Positions 18,649-27,230 of a stretch of 64,000 bases of DNA are shown in pieces. Under the pieces are notes generated by a model. It was not told where the DNA came from and searched no databases. It saw only the letters and a list, made by a program, of their open reading frames with translations. The stretch spans positions 50,528 through 114,527 of the forward strand of contig JADQCB010000021.1 in the NCBI GenBank assembly GCA_016278325.1, given 5' to 3'. The translations under genes were made by a program, and so were the position numbers. The first letter of the stretch is position 1. Each line of letters starts with the position of its first letter. The DNA comes from Actibacterium sp. Lineage in GTDB: Bacteria > Pseudomonadota > Alphaproteobacteria > Rhodobacterales > Rhodobacteraceae.

Positions 18649-19959
18649 TCAGTTCCCCCGCGCGATTTCGCGAATGTCTTTGCCGAATTTCGAGATGCCC
18701 TGAAGCACGAGCAGCAGCCCGCCAAGCACCATGACCCATTTCATCGGCCAAAGCGGCACCTCCCATTCGTTGAAGCTGATCTCGCCCCAGCGGATGGCCG
18801 GATCGGTCCATTGCGCCAGGTTCATGCTGCCCAGCATCTGCCAGAACCCGATTTCGCCGCGCGCCCAGTCGGACACGATCGAATTCCCGGTCGGCACGGC
18901 GATGGCGTCCATCGCGAAGATCCAGGACGTCACCAGCAACGTGCCGGCGAAGATGAAGAAGAAGACCGAGGTCAGAAGATCCGCCCATGCCTTTTTCTTC
19001 TTCGGAAGCGGGGCATAGAAGACATCGACCCGCACATGGGTTTCGGTCAGCATCGCATAGGCGCCCGAGATCAGGTATTGCATGCCGAACATCAGGTACA
19101 TGGATTCATGGGCCCAGTTGGTCGGGCTGTTGAACACGTATCGCGCGACCACCTCGTAGTAATAGACCAGCACCGCGATCACCGCCCAGTAGCTGACGAA
19201 TTCGCCGCAGAACAGCGACAACCGGTCGATCCAGTTCTCGACCCGGTCGGCGTCATGCACCGGGCTTTCGGCATCCTCGGCGGCTGCCAGCGCGGCGTTG
19301 ATCTCGTCGTCTTCCTCCGGCGGCAGGCTGGCATTCGCGCGCCGGACCATGCCGGGAAGCAGCACCGCATCGACAAGCAGGAAGGCCAGGATCACATAGA
19401 AGGTATAGCCCGCCGCGCTGTTCCAGAAGGCGCGGTTGGCGCGTGCCTCGGCCGCAGCCGGCTGCATCTCCTCGATCGTGGCCTGGGCCCGGGCGATGCG
19501 TTCCTCGCCCTCGGTGATGGTCCTTTCAGAGCGTTCGATCCGCCGCTCGGCGCTGGTTCGTGCGAAACTGCCCTCTTCGGCGGCCCGCATCGCTTCGCGA
19601 AGCTGCGGCAGCGTGGTCCGCGCGCTGTCGATCTGTTCCTGCTGCCGTTCCAGCGCTGTCTGCGCCGCGTCCAGCGCGTTGGAGGCGGTCGAGTAGACCT
19701 GGCGCGCATCGCGCTCTTGCCCGTTGGCGAACAGCACGAACAGCAACAGCGGGATGTAGACCAGGCCCAGCAGGCTTTTCAGATAGAACCGGTGCAGGCC
19801 GAGAAACCCGCCGGCGACGAGGATCATGTATCCAAGCGTCGTGCTGTAGCGGCGTTGTTGAGGTTTCGGCCGTTTGGAAAGGGCCATCGCGATGATCGGA
19901 AAGACGATCAGACCCACCCAATAGAGCCAGTGCGGCAGCGTGAAGCTGAGACCAGGCAT
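18649..19959 (-). CDS. TRAP transporter small permease (DctQ) with N-terminal TM2-like domain and coiled coil
   Basis: The 436-residue product is about 2.5 times the usual DctQ length (about 160-190). Residues about 10-80 hold membrane segments with a GFLGLHRFYL motif, as in TM2-domain proteins. Residues about 80-170 are a charged Ala/Glu/Arg coiled coil (ALDAAQTALERQQEQ and EERIARAQATIEEM), then another membrane helix and an acidic linker (PPEEDDEIN). From about residue 245 the DctQ domain follows: VLVYYYEVVARYVFNSP, TNWAHESM, and the final KWVMVLGGLLLVLQGISKF helix. It lies between the binding-protein gene and dctM. The role of the extra part is unknown; it may dock the transporter to a partner. 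Confidence 0.85.
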   Translation of the reverse strand: MPGLSFTLPHWLYWVGLIVFPIIAMALSKRPKPQQRRYSTTLGYMILVAGGFLGLHRFYLKSLLGLVYIPLLLFVLFANGQERDARQVYSTASNALDAAQTALERQQEQIDSARTTLPQLREAMRAAEEGSFARTSAERRIERSERTITEGEERIARAQATIEEMQPAAAEARANRAFWNSAAGYTFYVILAFLLVDAVLLPGMVRRANASLPPEEDDEINAALAAAEDAESPVHDADRVENWIDRLSLFCGEFVSYWAVIAVLVYYYEVVARYVFNSPTNWAHESMYLMFGMQYLISGAYAMLTETHVRVDVFYAPLPKKKKAWADLLTSVFFFIFAGTLLVTSWIFAMDAIAVPTGNSIVSDWARGEIGFWQMLGSMNLAQWTDPAIRWGEISFNEWEVPLWPMKWVMVLGGLLLVLQGISKFGKDIREIARGN

Positions 19960-19994
19960 CTTCGTGTCCTGTTTTTATCTTGAGTGCGTGGAAA

Positions 19995-20021
19995 CCGCCC
20001 AGCGCCATCGGCACCGGGCGG
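19995..20021 (-). other. Intergenic hairpin between TRAP binding-protein and permease genes
   Basis: CCGCCC (19995-20000) pairs with GGGCGG (20016-20021), with a 15-base loop that can extend the pairing. On the minus strand only three Ts follow. A hairpin after the binding-protein gene is common in uptake operons, where it reduces permease expression or protects the 5' transcript; that role is inferred. Confidence 0.45.
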
Positions 20022-20045
20022 CGTTGCATTGCGGCCTGTCCGCGA

Positions 20046-21146
20046 TCAGAGCTTGAGTTCCTGGCCCTCGATCATCGCCGGGTCCACATAGCCCAGCGAG
20101 CCGGACATCATGTAGTCGAGCTGGATCTTGAAGATCCGCGCCGCGTTGGGATCGCGGTTGGCGTATTTGAACCAGATCGGCACGGCGACCTCGGTCAGAA
20201 GTTCCACGTCGATCTGGCTGAGGCGGGTGATCTCGGTCCCGTCGGCCTTGAATTTCGCCCAGGCTTCCTGGTCCGCCTTCTGGATCATCGCGTGGTGATG
20301 AATCGAATAGGAGCGGGTTTCCATCTCGACGAATTGCTTCATCTCGGGGCTCAGCGCATCCCAAGCCGATTGGGACACGGTGATATCCATGATATCGACC
20401 GGCTGATAGACCGACATGAAGCCCGGCGGGCCCATCACGATGTAATCGGTCACCTGGCTGAAGCCCAGCGCGTAGTTCACCGCGGGCCCGACATAGTCGG
20501 CCACGTCGATCGTGCCCTTTTCAAGCGCGGGGAAGATCTCGGACCCCGGAAGAACCGTGGTCTCGGCGCCGATTTCCGAAAACAGATCGCCCACCATGCC
20601 GCCGGGAAGGCGCATCTTGCGGCCGCGGAAATCGTCGATCGAGCGGATCGGAACCTTCGAGTGAATGATGTTCGGGCCGTGGTGGACCGGGCCGACGAAA
20701 TGCATGCCCTGCTTGGCATAAAGCTCGCGCGCGATTTCCAGACCGCCGAGGCCGTAATAGAACACATCGAATTCATGCGGGTTGCGCAGGCCCAGCGGAT
20801 AGCTGGTCAGGAAGGTCGCCGCCGGGATGATGCCCTGGGCGTAGATGGTGAACGGGTTCACCGCGTCCAGCACGCCGTTCTTCACCGCATCGAACAGCTG
20901 AAAATCGCCCACAACGTCATTGGCGCCGAAGGGTTGAAAGGCCAGCTCGCCGCCGGTCTTTTCGGCAATGGTGCCGCACCACTCTTCGAAGATCTGCAGG
21001 CCGGCGCCGCCGGGCCATGACGTCTGGATCTTCCAGGTCGTGCCGTTGGCCTGCGCGCCGGCGATATGCGGAGCGGCAAGCGTCGCCGCGCCGGCGCCCG
21101 CGATCGTGCGCAGCGCATTGCGCCGCGTTGTCGGTTTATGATTCAT
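20046..21146 (-). CDS. dctP: TRAP transporter substrate-binding protein, DctP family (Tat-exported)
   Basis: Periplasmic binding protein of 366 residues that heads the TRAP operon. The N-terminus has a clear twin-arginine signal (TTRRNALRTIAGAGAATLAA, then PHIAGAQA). The mature protein opens TTWKIQTSWPGG. The binding-site region GRKMRLPGGMVGDLFSEIGAE contains the Arg that holds a substrate carboxylate in this family. The overall pattern resembles TakP-type 2-oxo-acid binders, but the ligand is unproved. GGGAGG lies 6 bases before the ATG. Confidence 0.93.
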   Translation of the reverse strand: MNHKPTTRRNALRTIAGAGAATLAAPHIAGAQANGTTWKIQTSWPGGAGLQIFEEWCGTIAEKTGGELAFQPFGANDVVGDFQLFDAVKNGVLDAVNPFTIYAQGIIPAATFLTSYPLGLRNPHEFDVFYYGLGGLEIARELYAKQGMHFVGPVHHGPNIIHSKVPIRSIDDFRGRKMRLPGGMVGDLFSEIGAETTVLPGSEIFPALEKGTIDVADYVGPAVNYALGFSQVTDYIVMGPPGFMSVYQPVDIMDITVSQSAWDALSPEMKQFVEMETRSYSIHHHAMIQKADQEAWAKFKADGTEITRLSQIDVELLTEVAVPIWFKYANRDPNAARIFKIQLDYMMSGSLGYVDPAMIEGQELKL

Positions 21147-21221
21147 TGTATCCTCCCGTTTTTGCCGTTTTGGCGTGACCCCCGCGTGCCCGGAACATGG
21201 GAAAACCGGGGCCCTGGCGCC

Positions 21222-21251
21222 ATTCTAGGCGATCAATCGCAAATTGGTAAA
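21222..21251 (-). promoter_or_regulatory. Candidate sigma-70-type promoter for the TRAP operon
   Basis: On the minus strand TTTACC (21251-21246) is followed after 18 bases by TAGAAT (21227-21222), giving a leader of about 70 nt before dctP. The region is an A/T-rich island in GC-rich DNA. The overlapping TTGTAAAA...TTTACCAA half-repeat could be a regulator site, but the symmetry is imperfect. Confidence 0.4.
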
Positions 21252-21282
21252 GTTTTTTTACAAGATGGTGAAGAAACCCATC

Positions 21283-22008
21283 TCAACTCCCCAGAATCCG
21301 ATAGAAAACCGCCGCCGGCAAAAACCGGCCGAGGGTGAAGAGCCATGAGAAGGGGCGCGGAAATGCGGTGTGAAATCGCCCGCTTTCCAGGGCGGCCACG
21401 ATCCGCGCGGCGGCGCGTTCGGGGGACATGATCTGTGGCATCGTGAAATCGTTCTTTTCCGAAAGCCGGGTTCGGATGAACCCCGGGCTGACCATCTGCA
21501 CGGTGACACCACGATGGCGCAGATCGGCATAGAGCGATTCGCCCAGGCTCATCAGCCCGGCCTTCGACGCGCTGTAACCGATCGCCCCGGGCAACCCGCG
21601 GAACCCGGAGAGAGAGCCGACCAGAACGATATGCCCCGCCCCGCGGGCGGCGAAGGCGGGGGCGACATGGCCCAGCACGCGCATCGCGCCCATGAAATTG
21701 ACCTCGCACATCGCCATCGCGGCGTTAGCGTCCCATTCGGCGGCCTGCATCGGCTGATAAAAGCCGGCGCAATAGATGATGCCGTCGCACTGCCCTGCTG
21801 CGGCCACCGCCTGCGCGACCGAGCCGGGATCGGTCACGTCCATCGGCAAGATTGTCGAGTCGCCAAGTTCATCGGCCAGCGCCGTCAACCGTTCCCGGTT
21901 GCGGGCGGACAGGATCAACCGCGCGCCGCGAGCGTCCAGCGCGCGGGCAAGTTCGCGCCCCAGGCCTTCGCTTGCGCCGACAATCCAGTATCGTTTGCCC
22001 GCGAACAT
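21283..22008 (-). CDS. Short-chain dehydrogenase/reductase of the RpoE-linked operon
   Basis: NAD(P)-dependent oxidoreductase of 241 residues. The Rossmann motif is GASEGLGR (residues 11-18), NAG is replaced by YCAG in the usual position, the catalytic Ser lies in VGSLSG, and the Tyr and Lys in GYSASKAG. It ends with a basic hydrophobic tail that may associate with membrane. It is the last gene of the operon divergent from rpoE; its start overlaps the stop of the DUF3833 gene by one base (TGATG). The substrate is unknown; a lipid carbonyl is an inference from context. Confidence 0.85.
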   Translation of the reverse strand: MFAGKRYWIVGASEGLGRELARALDARGARLILSARNRERLTALADELGDSTILPMDVTDPGSVAQAVAAAGQCDGIIYCAGFYQPMQAAEWDANAAMAMCEVNFMGAMRVLGHVAPAFAARGAGHIVLVGSLSGFRGLPGAIGYSASKAGLMSLGESLYADLRHRGVTVQMVSPGFIRTRLSEKNDFTMPQIMSPERAAARIVAALESGRFHTAFPRPFSWLFTLGRFLPAAVFYRILGS

Positions 22009-22571
22009 CAGGTCGGCACCTCTGGCCGCATCGTGGCGACGAGCTCGGCCACCTTGAAGCCGAATTTGCGCATCTGTGAGCGATTCATGATCGTTCCGTC
22101 TTCCATCAGATACAGCCAGTCGGTCACGTCCAGAACATGCCCGCCCGCATCCGGCGCAAGCCGCAACCGATAGGTCATCCGCAAGGTGGCGCCCGAAAGC
22201 TCGCCCCGTGCGGTTCCGATCACGTCATCGGCGGTGGCGGTGAAACTGTTGTCGGTGAGCATCTTCAGGCGCCATTCGCGCCGTTGCGTGCTGCCCGAGG
22301 CATAGCGGAAATCCTCGGTCAGGGTGCCGCCGGGGCCGCTCCATTTCCCTTCCATCCGGGCCAGGAAGCGGCCCGCGACGCGGCCCGTGGGGCCGAAGAT
22401 CACCCCTTCGGACCGGAGCGGCCCGGCCAGGTGGCGGCGCAAGTCGAAGGCCGGGCCGGTTTCGGCATAATCCGCCGGGCGCTGGCCGGCAAAGCCCAGG
22501 CGCCCGGCGCAGAAGTAAAGGGCCGCCAACAGGGCGACGAGGATCAGCGCGACCGACAGGATAAACGTCAT
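22008..22571 (-). CDS. DUF3833 family protein
   Basis: A 187-residue protein with an N-terminal membrane helix (FILSVALILVALLAALYF) and a beta-rich domain containing GVIFGPTGRVAGRF, a GRARGELSG-like strand (IGTARGELSGATLRM) and DWLYLMEDGTIMNRSQMRKFG. The latter block is typical of DUF3833. Function is unknown. The position between an MFS transporter and an SDR, with overlapping ends, places it in the RpoE-linked lipid operon; the fold suggests a lipocalin-like envelope role. Confidence 0.8.
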   Translation of the reverse strand: MTFILSVALILVALLAALYFCAGRLGFAGQRPADYAETGPAFDLRRHLAGPLRSEGVIFGPTGRVAGRFLARMEGKWSGPGGTLTEDFRYASGSTQRREWRLKMLTDNSFTATADDVIGTARGELSGATLRMTYRLRLAPDAGGHVLDVTDWLYLMEDGTIMNRSQMRKFGFKVAELVATMRPEVPT

Positions 22572-23836
22572 GTCTTCGTCTCCTCGGCCGGCAATCCGAA
22601 AACCATCGCGATGGCGGCTGCTTTCAGAATGCAGGGCAGCACCGCATAGGCAAAGGTCAGTGCGCTCAGCGCCGTGGTCGTGTTGGGCCCGCCGGGTGTG
22701 AACCCGGCCATGTCGAGCGCCGGCAGGACAATCGCCGCGGCGATTGCCAGCGCCAGTTTCTGGGCAAAGGACCACAGCCCGAAACCCGCCCCGGCCGGCA
22801 ATTCCCGACTGGCCAGCGTCGATGCGAAGAGCGCCGGCAGGATCACCATGTCCGCGCCAAGCGCGGCACCAGAGGCCATGCTGATCGCGCCGAACGCCAG
22901 GGCGGCCCCGGCGGGCAGCATCGCCGCGCCGGTGAAGCTGACGATGGCCAGGATCATCGCCGGGACCAGCACCCGCCTTGCGCCGTGCCGTGCCACCAGC
23001 CGCGACCAGCCCGGCGCGCTGAGCCCCGCGGCCAGGAAAAAGGCCAGAAGGAAAAGCCCCGACAGGGAGGGCAGGTTCAGCCGGTCCTCGACAAAGAAGA
23101 GAAACAGCGTCGCGGTGATCGCCACCGGCAAGGCGTTGACCAGCGCCAGCGCGAGCAACCTGATGATCTCGGGCGTCACCAGGGCCGCAAAGGACAGGGC
23201 GGGCGGCGCGGCGCCCGCTGCCGGCTGTCGCCGTGGCTCGGCTGACCAGAGCCCGGCCGTCACAGCACCCACGCCCAGCGCCGTTGCCGCCAGAAGCAGG
23301 CCGAAATCGCGATAGGCCGTGGCCGGGTCGCCCAGCCGCGCCAGCACCGTCGGCGCCGCCGCGGCCAGCACCACGCCCGCCAGCATCCCGGTTTCGCGAA
23401 ATCCTGCCAGGCGGTAATGCGCCGCTGCCGGCCCGTCCCCGGCGATTGCAACGCCCTGGGCGTAGAAGAGGATCGATGCCAGGCTGTAGGCGGTGAACAC
23501 GAGCACCAGCGCCAGCACCAGCCAGAGGGTCGCGTCAAGGACCGGCGGGATACTGAAAAGCATCACGAACCCGGCGGCCATGCCCGTCACGCCCAGGCCC
23601 GCCAGGCCGCGCCGATGCCGCGCCAGGCCGTCGGCCATCCGGCCCAGCAACGGATCCTGCGCGAAATCCATCAGCCGGATCCCGATCAGCACCGCGCCGG
23701 TGGTCGAAAGGCTCAGCCCCAGTTCCGACGTGGCAAAGCGTGGCAGGTGGATGTAAAGCGGGATCCCGGCCGCGGCAAGCATCGCGGCGAACAGGCTGAC
23801 GGAAAGGTGGGTCATCATCGCCGGGGCGTCCGGCAA
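22568..23836 (-). CDS. MFS transporter, GPH/MelB-like
   Basis: A 422-residue membrane protein with about 12 helices. The cytoplasmic loop LMDFAQDPLLGRMADGL is the D-x-x-x-D-P-x-x-G motif of glycoside-pentoside-hexuronide transporters. The second half repeats the motif weakly (KLALAIAAAIVLPALD). Cargo is unknown. MFS proteins of this type occur in the RpoE/ChrR-linked operon of Rhodobacter relatives, where lipid handling is suspected. An alternative start is the ATGATG six codons in; neither start has a strong Shine-Dalgarno. Confidence 0.82.
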   Translation of the reverse strand: MPDAPAMMTHLSVSLFAAMLAAAGIPLYIHLPRFATSELGLSLSTTGAVLIGIRLMDFAQDPLLGRMADGLARHRRGLAGLGVTGMAAGFVMLFSIPPVLDATLWLVLALVLVFTAYSLASILFYAQGVAIAGDGPAAAHYRLAGFRETGMLAGVVLAAAAPTVLARLGDPATAYRDFGLLLAATALGVGAVTAGLWSAEPRRQPAAGAAPPALSFAALVTPEIIRLLALALVNALPVAITATLFLFFVEDRLNLPSLSGLFLLAFFLAAGLSAPGWSRLVARHGARRVLVPAMILAIVSFTGAAMLPAGAALAFGAISMASGAALGADMVILPALFASTLASRELPAGAGFGLWSFAQKLALAIAAAIVLPALDMAGFTPGGPNTTTALSALTFAYAVLPCILKAAAIAMVFGLPAEETKT

Positions 23837-23845
23837 TGGCGTGGC

Positions 23846-25000
23846 TCAGGCATGGGCAAGCTCCACCTGGACGACATCGGTCTGAGCGGTGGCGAAGCTG
23901 GCCGCGCAGATGCCGAGGTAGAAGCGCCAGTTGCGCAGGAAGCTTTCGGAATGACCCAGTCGCAGGATGCGCTGCGCCTCGTCTTCCAGTGCGGCGCTCC
24001 ACTCGCGCAGGGTGCGGGCATAATCCTGCCCGAAGGCGAACCGGTCCTGCACCGCCAGCCCGGCACGCCGGGCCTGTTCACAGATCGCGCCGTCGCTCAG
24101 CAACATGCCACCGGGAAAGGTATAATGCCGGATGTAGTCCGAGGTCGCGCGATAGGTCGCGAAATAGCTGTCGGGCACGGTGATCGCCTGCACCACGGCG
24201 CGGCCACCTTCGGCCAGTCGCTGCTTGAGGGTGGCGAAATAGACCGGCCAGTAATTTTCGCCCACAGCCTCGATCATCTCGATCGACACGATGTTGTCGA
24301 AGGTGCCCTGCGTCGCGCGGTAATCCTCCAGCCGGATCTCGGCGCGGCCGTCCAGCCGGGCATCGGCATAGCCTTTCTGGCTGGGAGAGATGGTCAGCCC
24401 GGTGACCTGGCGGCCCTGATCCGCGGCGCGCTCGGCGAAACCGCCCCAGCCGCAGCCGATCTCCAGCACCCGCTCGCCGGGGGCAAGCCGGCCCAGGATG
24501 CGGTCGTATTTGCGCAGCTGGGCGGCATGCAGGTCGTCGCCCTCGTCGAAAAGCGCGGCCGAATAGGTCATCGAACGGTCGAGCCAGAGCTGGTAGAACT
24601 CGTTGCCGACATCATAATGCGCACGGATGTTTCGTGCCGCGCCGCGGCGCGAATTGGCACGCAGGATCCGGTCCACCGTGCGGAATTTCAGCGCCGACCA
24701 GAACCCGGCATAGGCGTAGGCGCGGAAATGATCGAGATTCAGCAAGGCCACCTGTGTTAGCAGATCGACCGAGGGCGTATCCCACAGCCCGTCGACATAG
24801 GTTTCGCCCAGCCCGATATCGCCGCGCGCCGCCAGCGCCGTGACCACCGACCAGTCATGGATCACCATTTCCGCGGCCGGGTCACCCGCACCGAAATCGT
24901 GCGTCTCGCCCTCGGGCGTGCGCAGGCGCAGGCTGCCGTGGCGGATGCCATCGCAGGTTTCCAGGAAATCGTGCTTCACGCGGCGGGTGATCGACAGCAT
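23846..25000 (-). CDS. Cyclopropane-fatty-acyl-phospholipid synthase family methyltransferase
   Basis: SAM-dependent enzyme acting on unsaturated acyl chains of membrane phospholipids. The 384-residue product shows the CFA core: NIRAHYDVGNEFYQLWLD, SMTYSAALF, the SAM motif VLEIGCGWGGFAE (178-190), IVSIEMIEAVGE and FIRHY-like YIRHYTFPGGML. A lipid-binding N-terminal domain precedes it. In Rhodobacter sphaeroides related genes in the RpoE regulon act in methylated and furan fatty acid synthesis, so the product may not be a plain cyclopropane. It directly abuts the DUF1365 gene. Confidence 0.88.
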   Translation of the reverse strand: MLSITRRVKHDFLETCDGIRHGSLRLRTPEGETHDFGAGDPAAEMVIHDWSVVTALAARGDIGLGETYVDGLWDTPSVDLLTQVALLNLDHFRAYAYAGFWSALKFRTVDRILRANSRRGAARNIRAHYDVGNEFYQLWLDRSMTYSAALFDEGDDLHAAQLRKYDRILGRLAPGERVLEIGCGWGGFAERAADQGRQVTGLTISPSQKGYADARLDGRAEIRLEDYRATQGTFDNIVSIEMIEAVGENYWPVYFATLKQRLAEGGRAVVQAITVPDSYFATYRATSDYIRHYTFPGGMLLSDGAICEQARRAGLAVQDRFAFGQDYARTLREWSAALEDEAQRILRLGHSESFLRNWRFYLGICAASFATAQTDVVQVELAHA

Positions 25001-25756
25001 TCAGCTTACCTCCTCGGCGGGCGGGGTGGGGCGCGTGGTGTATTTCGCCCCTTTCAGTTTCAGTTTCAGCGCCTGCCAGTAGATCAGCGCGACGGTGCGC
25101 AGCGCCCCGAACGGCCGGCGCAGCAGGACCGTTGTCAGGATCGTCCGGTCGGTCAGCGGCGCGCGCGGCCCGCTCAGCGTGGCGATCACGCCCTCGTCGC
25201 CGTTGCGGTGCCAGATGCGGATCGCGATCCGGTCCGGCGCGATCAGGAAATTGAACGCGTATTCGCCCGCGACCTTCTGGAATGGCGAGACGTGGAACAC
25301 CTTGCGCGATGTCAGCCGGTCGGCCGGGCCGATCGGGGCGAACCCGGGCTTGTGGCACAGATAGCAGTGACGCTCTGCGAACGTGTTGTCGACCTCGGCG
25401 ATGACGGCACGCAACTCGTCGCCTGCCATGGCCAGCCAGAAACTGACCGGGTTGAAGACGCGGCCGAGAAAGGCAGGCTGGGTCAGCAACAGGATCCGGG
25501 TGCGACCCGTGTCCAGCCCGTGGCCTTCCAGCACCTCGCGCGCCCAGGCGACGCCCCGGCCCGCGCCACGCGGCCCGCCATGGTGCCGATCGCGGACCGA
25601 GACCAGGTTGAAACCGTTGCGCGAGAACAGGCGCGGCCCGGTTCGCGCCTCGGGGTCGATCAGCACATAATCGACCGAATAGCCAAAGCTGTTCGCGACC
25701 GCGCCCCGTCGCATGTGAACCGTGTGCCCCGCGATATGGTCCGGTGCCGCCGTCAT
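25001..25756 (-). CDS. DUF1365 family protein
   Basis: A 251-residue protein. It shows the DUF1365 signature GRVFNPVSFWLAM, followed by EVDNTFAERHCYLC and FHVSPFQKVAGEYAF. In many bacteria DUF1365 sits between a flavin amine-oxidase-like protein and a CFA-type methyltransferase, exactly as here. Its reaction is unknown; a role in modifying membrane acyl chains is inferred from this conserved trio. It overlaps the upstream FAD gene by 4 bases and abuts the CFA gene. Confidence 0.88.
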   Translation of the reverse strand: MTAAPDHIAGHTVHMRRGAVANSFGYSVDYVLIDPEARTGPRLFSRNGFNLVSVRDRHHGGPRGAGRGVAWAREVLEGHGLDTGRTRILLLTQPAFLGRVFNPVSFWLAMAGDELRAVIAEVDNTFAERHCYLCHKPGFAPIGPADRLTSRKVFHVSPFQKVAGEYAFNFLIAPDRIAIRIWHRNGDEGVIATLSGPRAPLTDRTILTTVLLRRPFGALRTVALIYWQALKLKLKGAKYTTRPTPPAEEVS

Positions 25757-27033
25757 GCGAATTGCCGGTCCATGGCGCGCGCGATGCGCACCGCGCTGGC
25801 AAAGCCGTCCTCGTGGAACCCGTGCCGGGTATAGGCGCCGGCAAACCAGGTGCTGTTGGCCCCCTGCATGGCTTTCAGCCCTTCCTGCGCCCGCAATGCG
25901 GCATGATCGAAGACCGGGTGGCGGAATATCTTTTCGTCATAGACCATTTCATCGGGGACAGTCTGGACCGGATTGAGCGTCACGAAAAGCGGATCGTTCG
26001 GGTCGATGTTCTGCAACCGGTTCATCCAGTAGGTGACACCGATGCCGGCGTTGGGCCGTGCATGGTCGGCCTTGTAGACCCAGCTGGACCAGCAGGCCCG
26101 GCGGCGTGGCATCTGGGCGGTGTCGCGATGCAGCACCATGCGATTGTCGCGATAGCGCAGCGCCCCCAGCGTGGCGCTTTCCTGCGCGGTCGGCCGTTCC
26201 AGCAGGCGCAGCGCGTCGTCGGAATGACAGGCCAGGATCACATGATCGAAAACGCGCCTGTCCCCGCCGGCGGCATGGACCGTGCATTCGACACCATCGC
26301 GGGCGACCGACCGCACCGGCGTGCCCGGCAGCAGCGTCACGCCCCCGGCGGTCAGGTGCTGCTCCAGCCGCCGGACATATTCGATGCTGCCGCCCTTGAC
26401 GGTCCACCACTGGTGCTGGCCGCTGGCCGACAGCAGCGCGTGGTTGCGGAAGAACCGTATCAGCGAGCGCGCCGGGAAGCGGCCGATATCCTCGGCCGGG
26501 GAGGACCAGATCGCGCCGCAGATCGGCATCAGGTAATATTTGCGGAACCACGCGCCCAGGTTCAGGTTGCGGGTCAGATCATCGATGGTCAACGTCGCGT
26601 CATCGGCCGACGCTTCGGCCCGTGCGTTGAACCGCGCCATGTCGCGGATCATGCGCAGGAAGGCCGGGCGCAGCAGGTTGCGCCGTTGTCCGATGAGCGA
26701 TTGCAGATCCTTCAGCCCGTATTCGACCGCGCCATTGTCTATGCTGGCGCCGAAGCTCATGTCGCTGCGCGCCACCGGCACGTCGAGATCCGCGAACATC
26801 CGGGTCAGGTGGGGATAATTGGCATAGTTGAACACGATGAACCCGGTATCGACCGGCTGGTCGGCATTGCGCCCGGCGATGACCGTGCGCGCATGGCCGC
26901 CCAGCCGCGGCGCGCTTTCGTACAGCGTGACCGCGTGGTCCCGCGCCAGCAGATAGGCCGCGGCGAGGCCGGATATGCCGCCGCCGATCACGGCGATCCG
27001 TTGCGGACGACCCGGCAGAGCGTCGAATGACAT
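25753..27033 (-). CDS. FAD-dependent amine-oxidase-like oxidoreductase (RpoE-linked)
   Basis: First gene of the operon divergent from rpoE, 426 residues. The dinucleotide motif is IAVIGGGISGLAAAYLLA with APRLGGHARTV, the flavin amine oxidase/desaturase pattern. DTGFIVFNYANYPHL and GSIEYVRRLEQHL are typical of the FAD partner of DUF1365/CFA clusters. By analogy with Rhodobacter sphaeroides furan-fatty-acid genes it may desaturate a methylated acyl chain; this is inference. CGGAG lies before the ATG, and a RpoE-type promoter lies 25 bases upstream. Confidence 0.87.
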   Translation of the reverse strand: MSFDALPGRPQRIAVIGGGISGLAAAYLLARDHAVTLYESAPRLGGHARTVIAGRNADQPVDTGFIVFNYANYPHLTRMFADLDVPVARSDMSFGASIDNGAVEYGLKDLQSLIGQRRNLLRPAFLRMIRDMARFNARAEASADDATLTIDDLTRNLNLGAWFRKYYLMPICGAIWSSPAEDIGRFPARSLIRFFRNHALLSASGQHQWWTVKGGSIEYVRRLEQHLTAGGVTLLPGTPVRSVARDGVECTVHAAGGDRRVFDHVILACHSDDALRLLERPTAQESATLGALRYRDNRMVLHRDTAQMPRRRACWSSWVYKADHARPNAGIGVTYWMNRLQNIDPNDPLFVTLNPVQTVPDEMVYDEKIFRHPVFDHAALRAQEGLKAMQGANSTWFAGAYTRHGFHEDGFASAVRIARAMDRQFA

Positions 27034-27057
27034 GAAGACTCCGTTGCAAGACTGTTC

Positions 27058-27087
27058 AACATACGCCGCCCCCGGCTGTCCGGATCA
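27058..27087 (-). promoter_or_regulatory. RpoE (group IV sigma) promoter for the lipid operon
   Basis: On the minus strand TGATCC (27087-27082) is followed after exactly 18 bases by TATG (27063-27060). This matches the Rhodobacter RpoE pattern TGATCC-N18-TA. The -10 element ends about 25 bases before the ATG of the FAD gene. Confidence 0.8.
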
Positions 27088-27094
27088 AAAAATT

Positions 27095-27122
27095 TGATCC
27101 GCATCTCGCACCGGCGCGTAGT
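27095..27122 (+). promoter_or_regulatory. RpoE autoregulatory promoter for rpoE-chrR
   Basis: TGATCC (27095-27100) is followed after exactly 18 bases by TAGT (27119-27122). The -35 lies head to head with that of the opposite promoter: together they form the near-palindrome GGATCAAAAAATTTGATCC (27082-27100). The rpoE leader would be about 100 nt. Confidence 0.75.
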
Positions 27123-27230
27123 GCTGTTATGCTGGACCTGAGCGGTAATCTGGAACCTATCACGAAACGGCCCCCCTGGCCCGTGAATGTTCTGTGCGAC
27201 CGCTCGGCGAAGGATGGTGCCGACATCGTG

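Noticed and set aside
17242..19983. Long plus-strand frame opposite the TRAP permeases
   Set aside because: His/Asp/Arg-rich shadow of membrane-protein codons; the minus strand encodes well-recognised DctM and DctQ.
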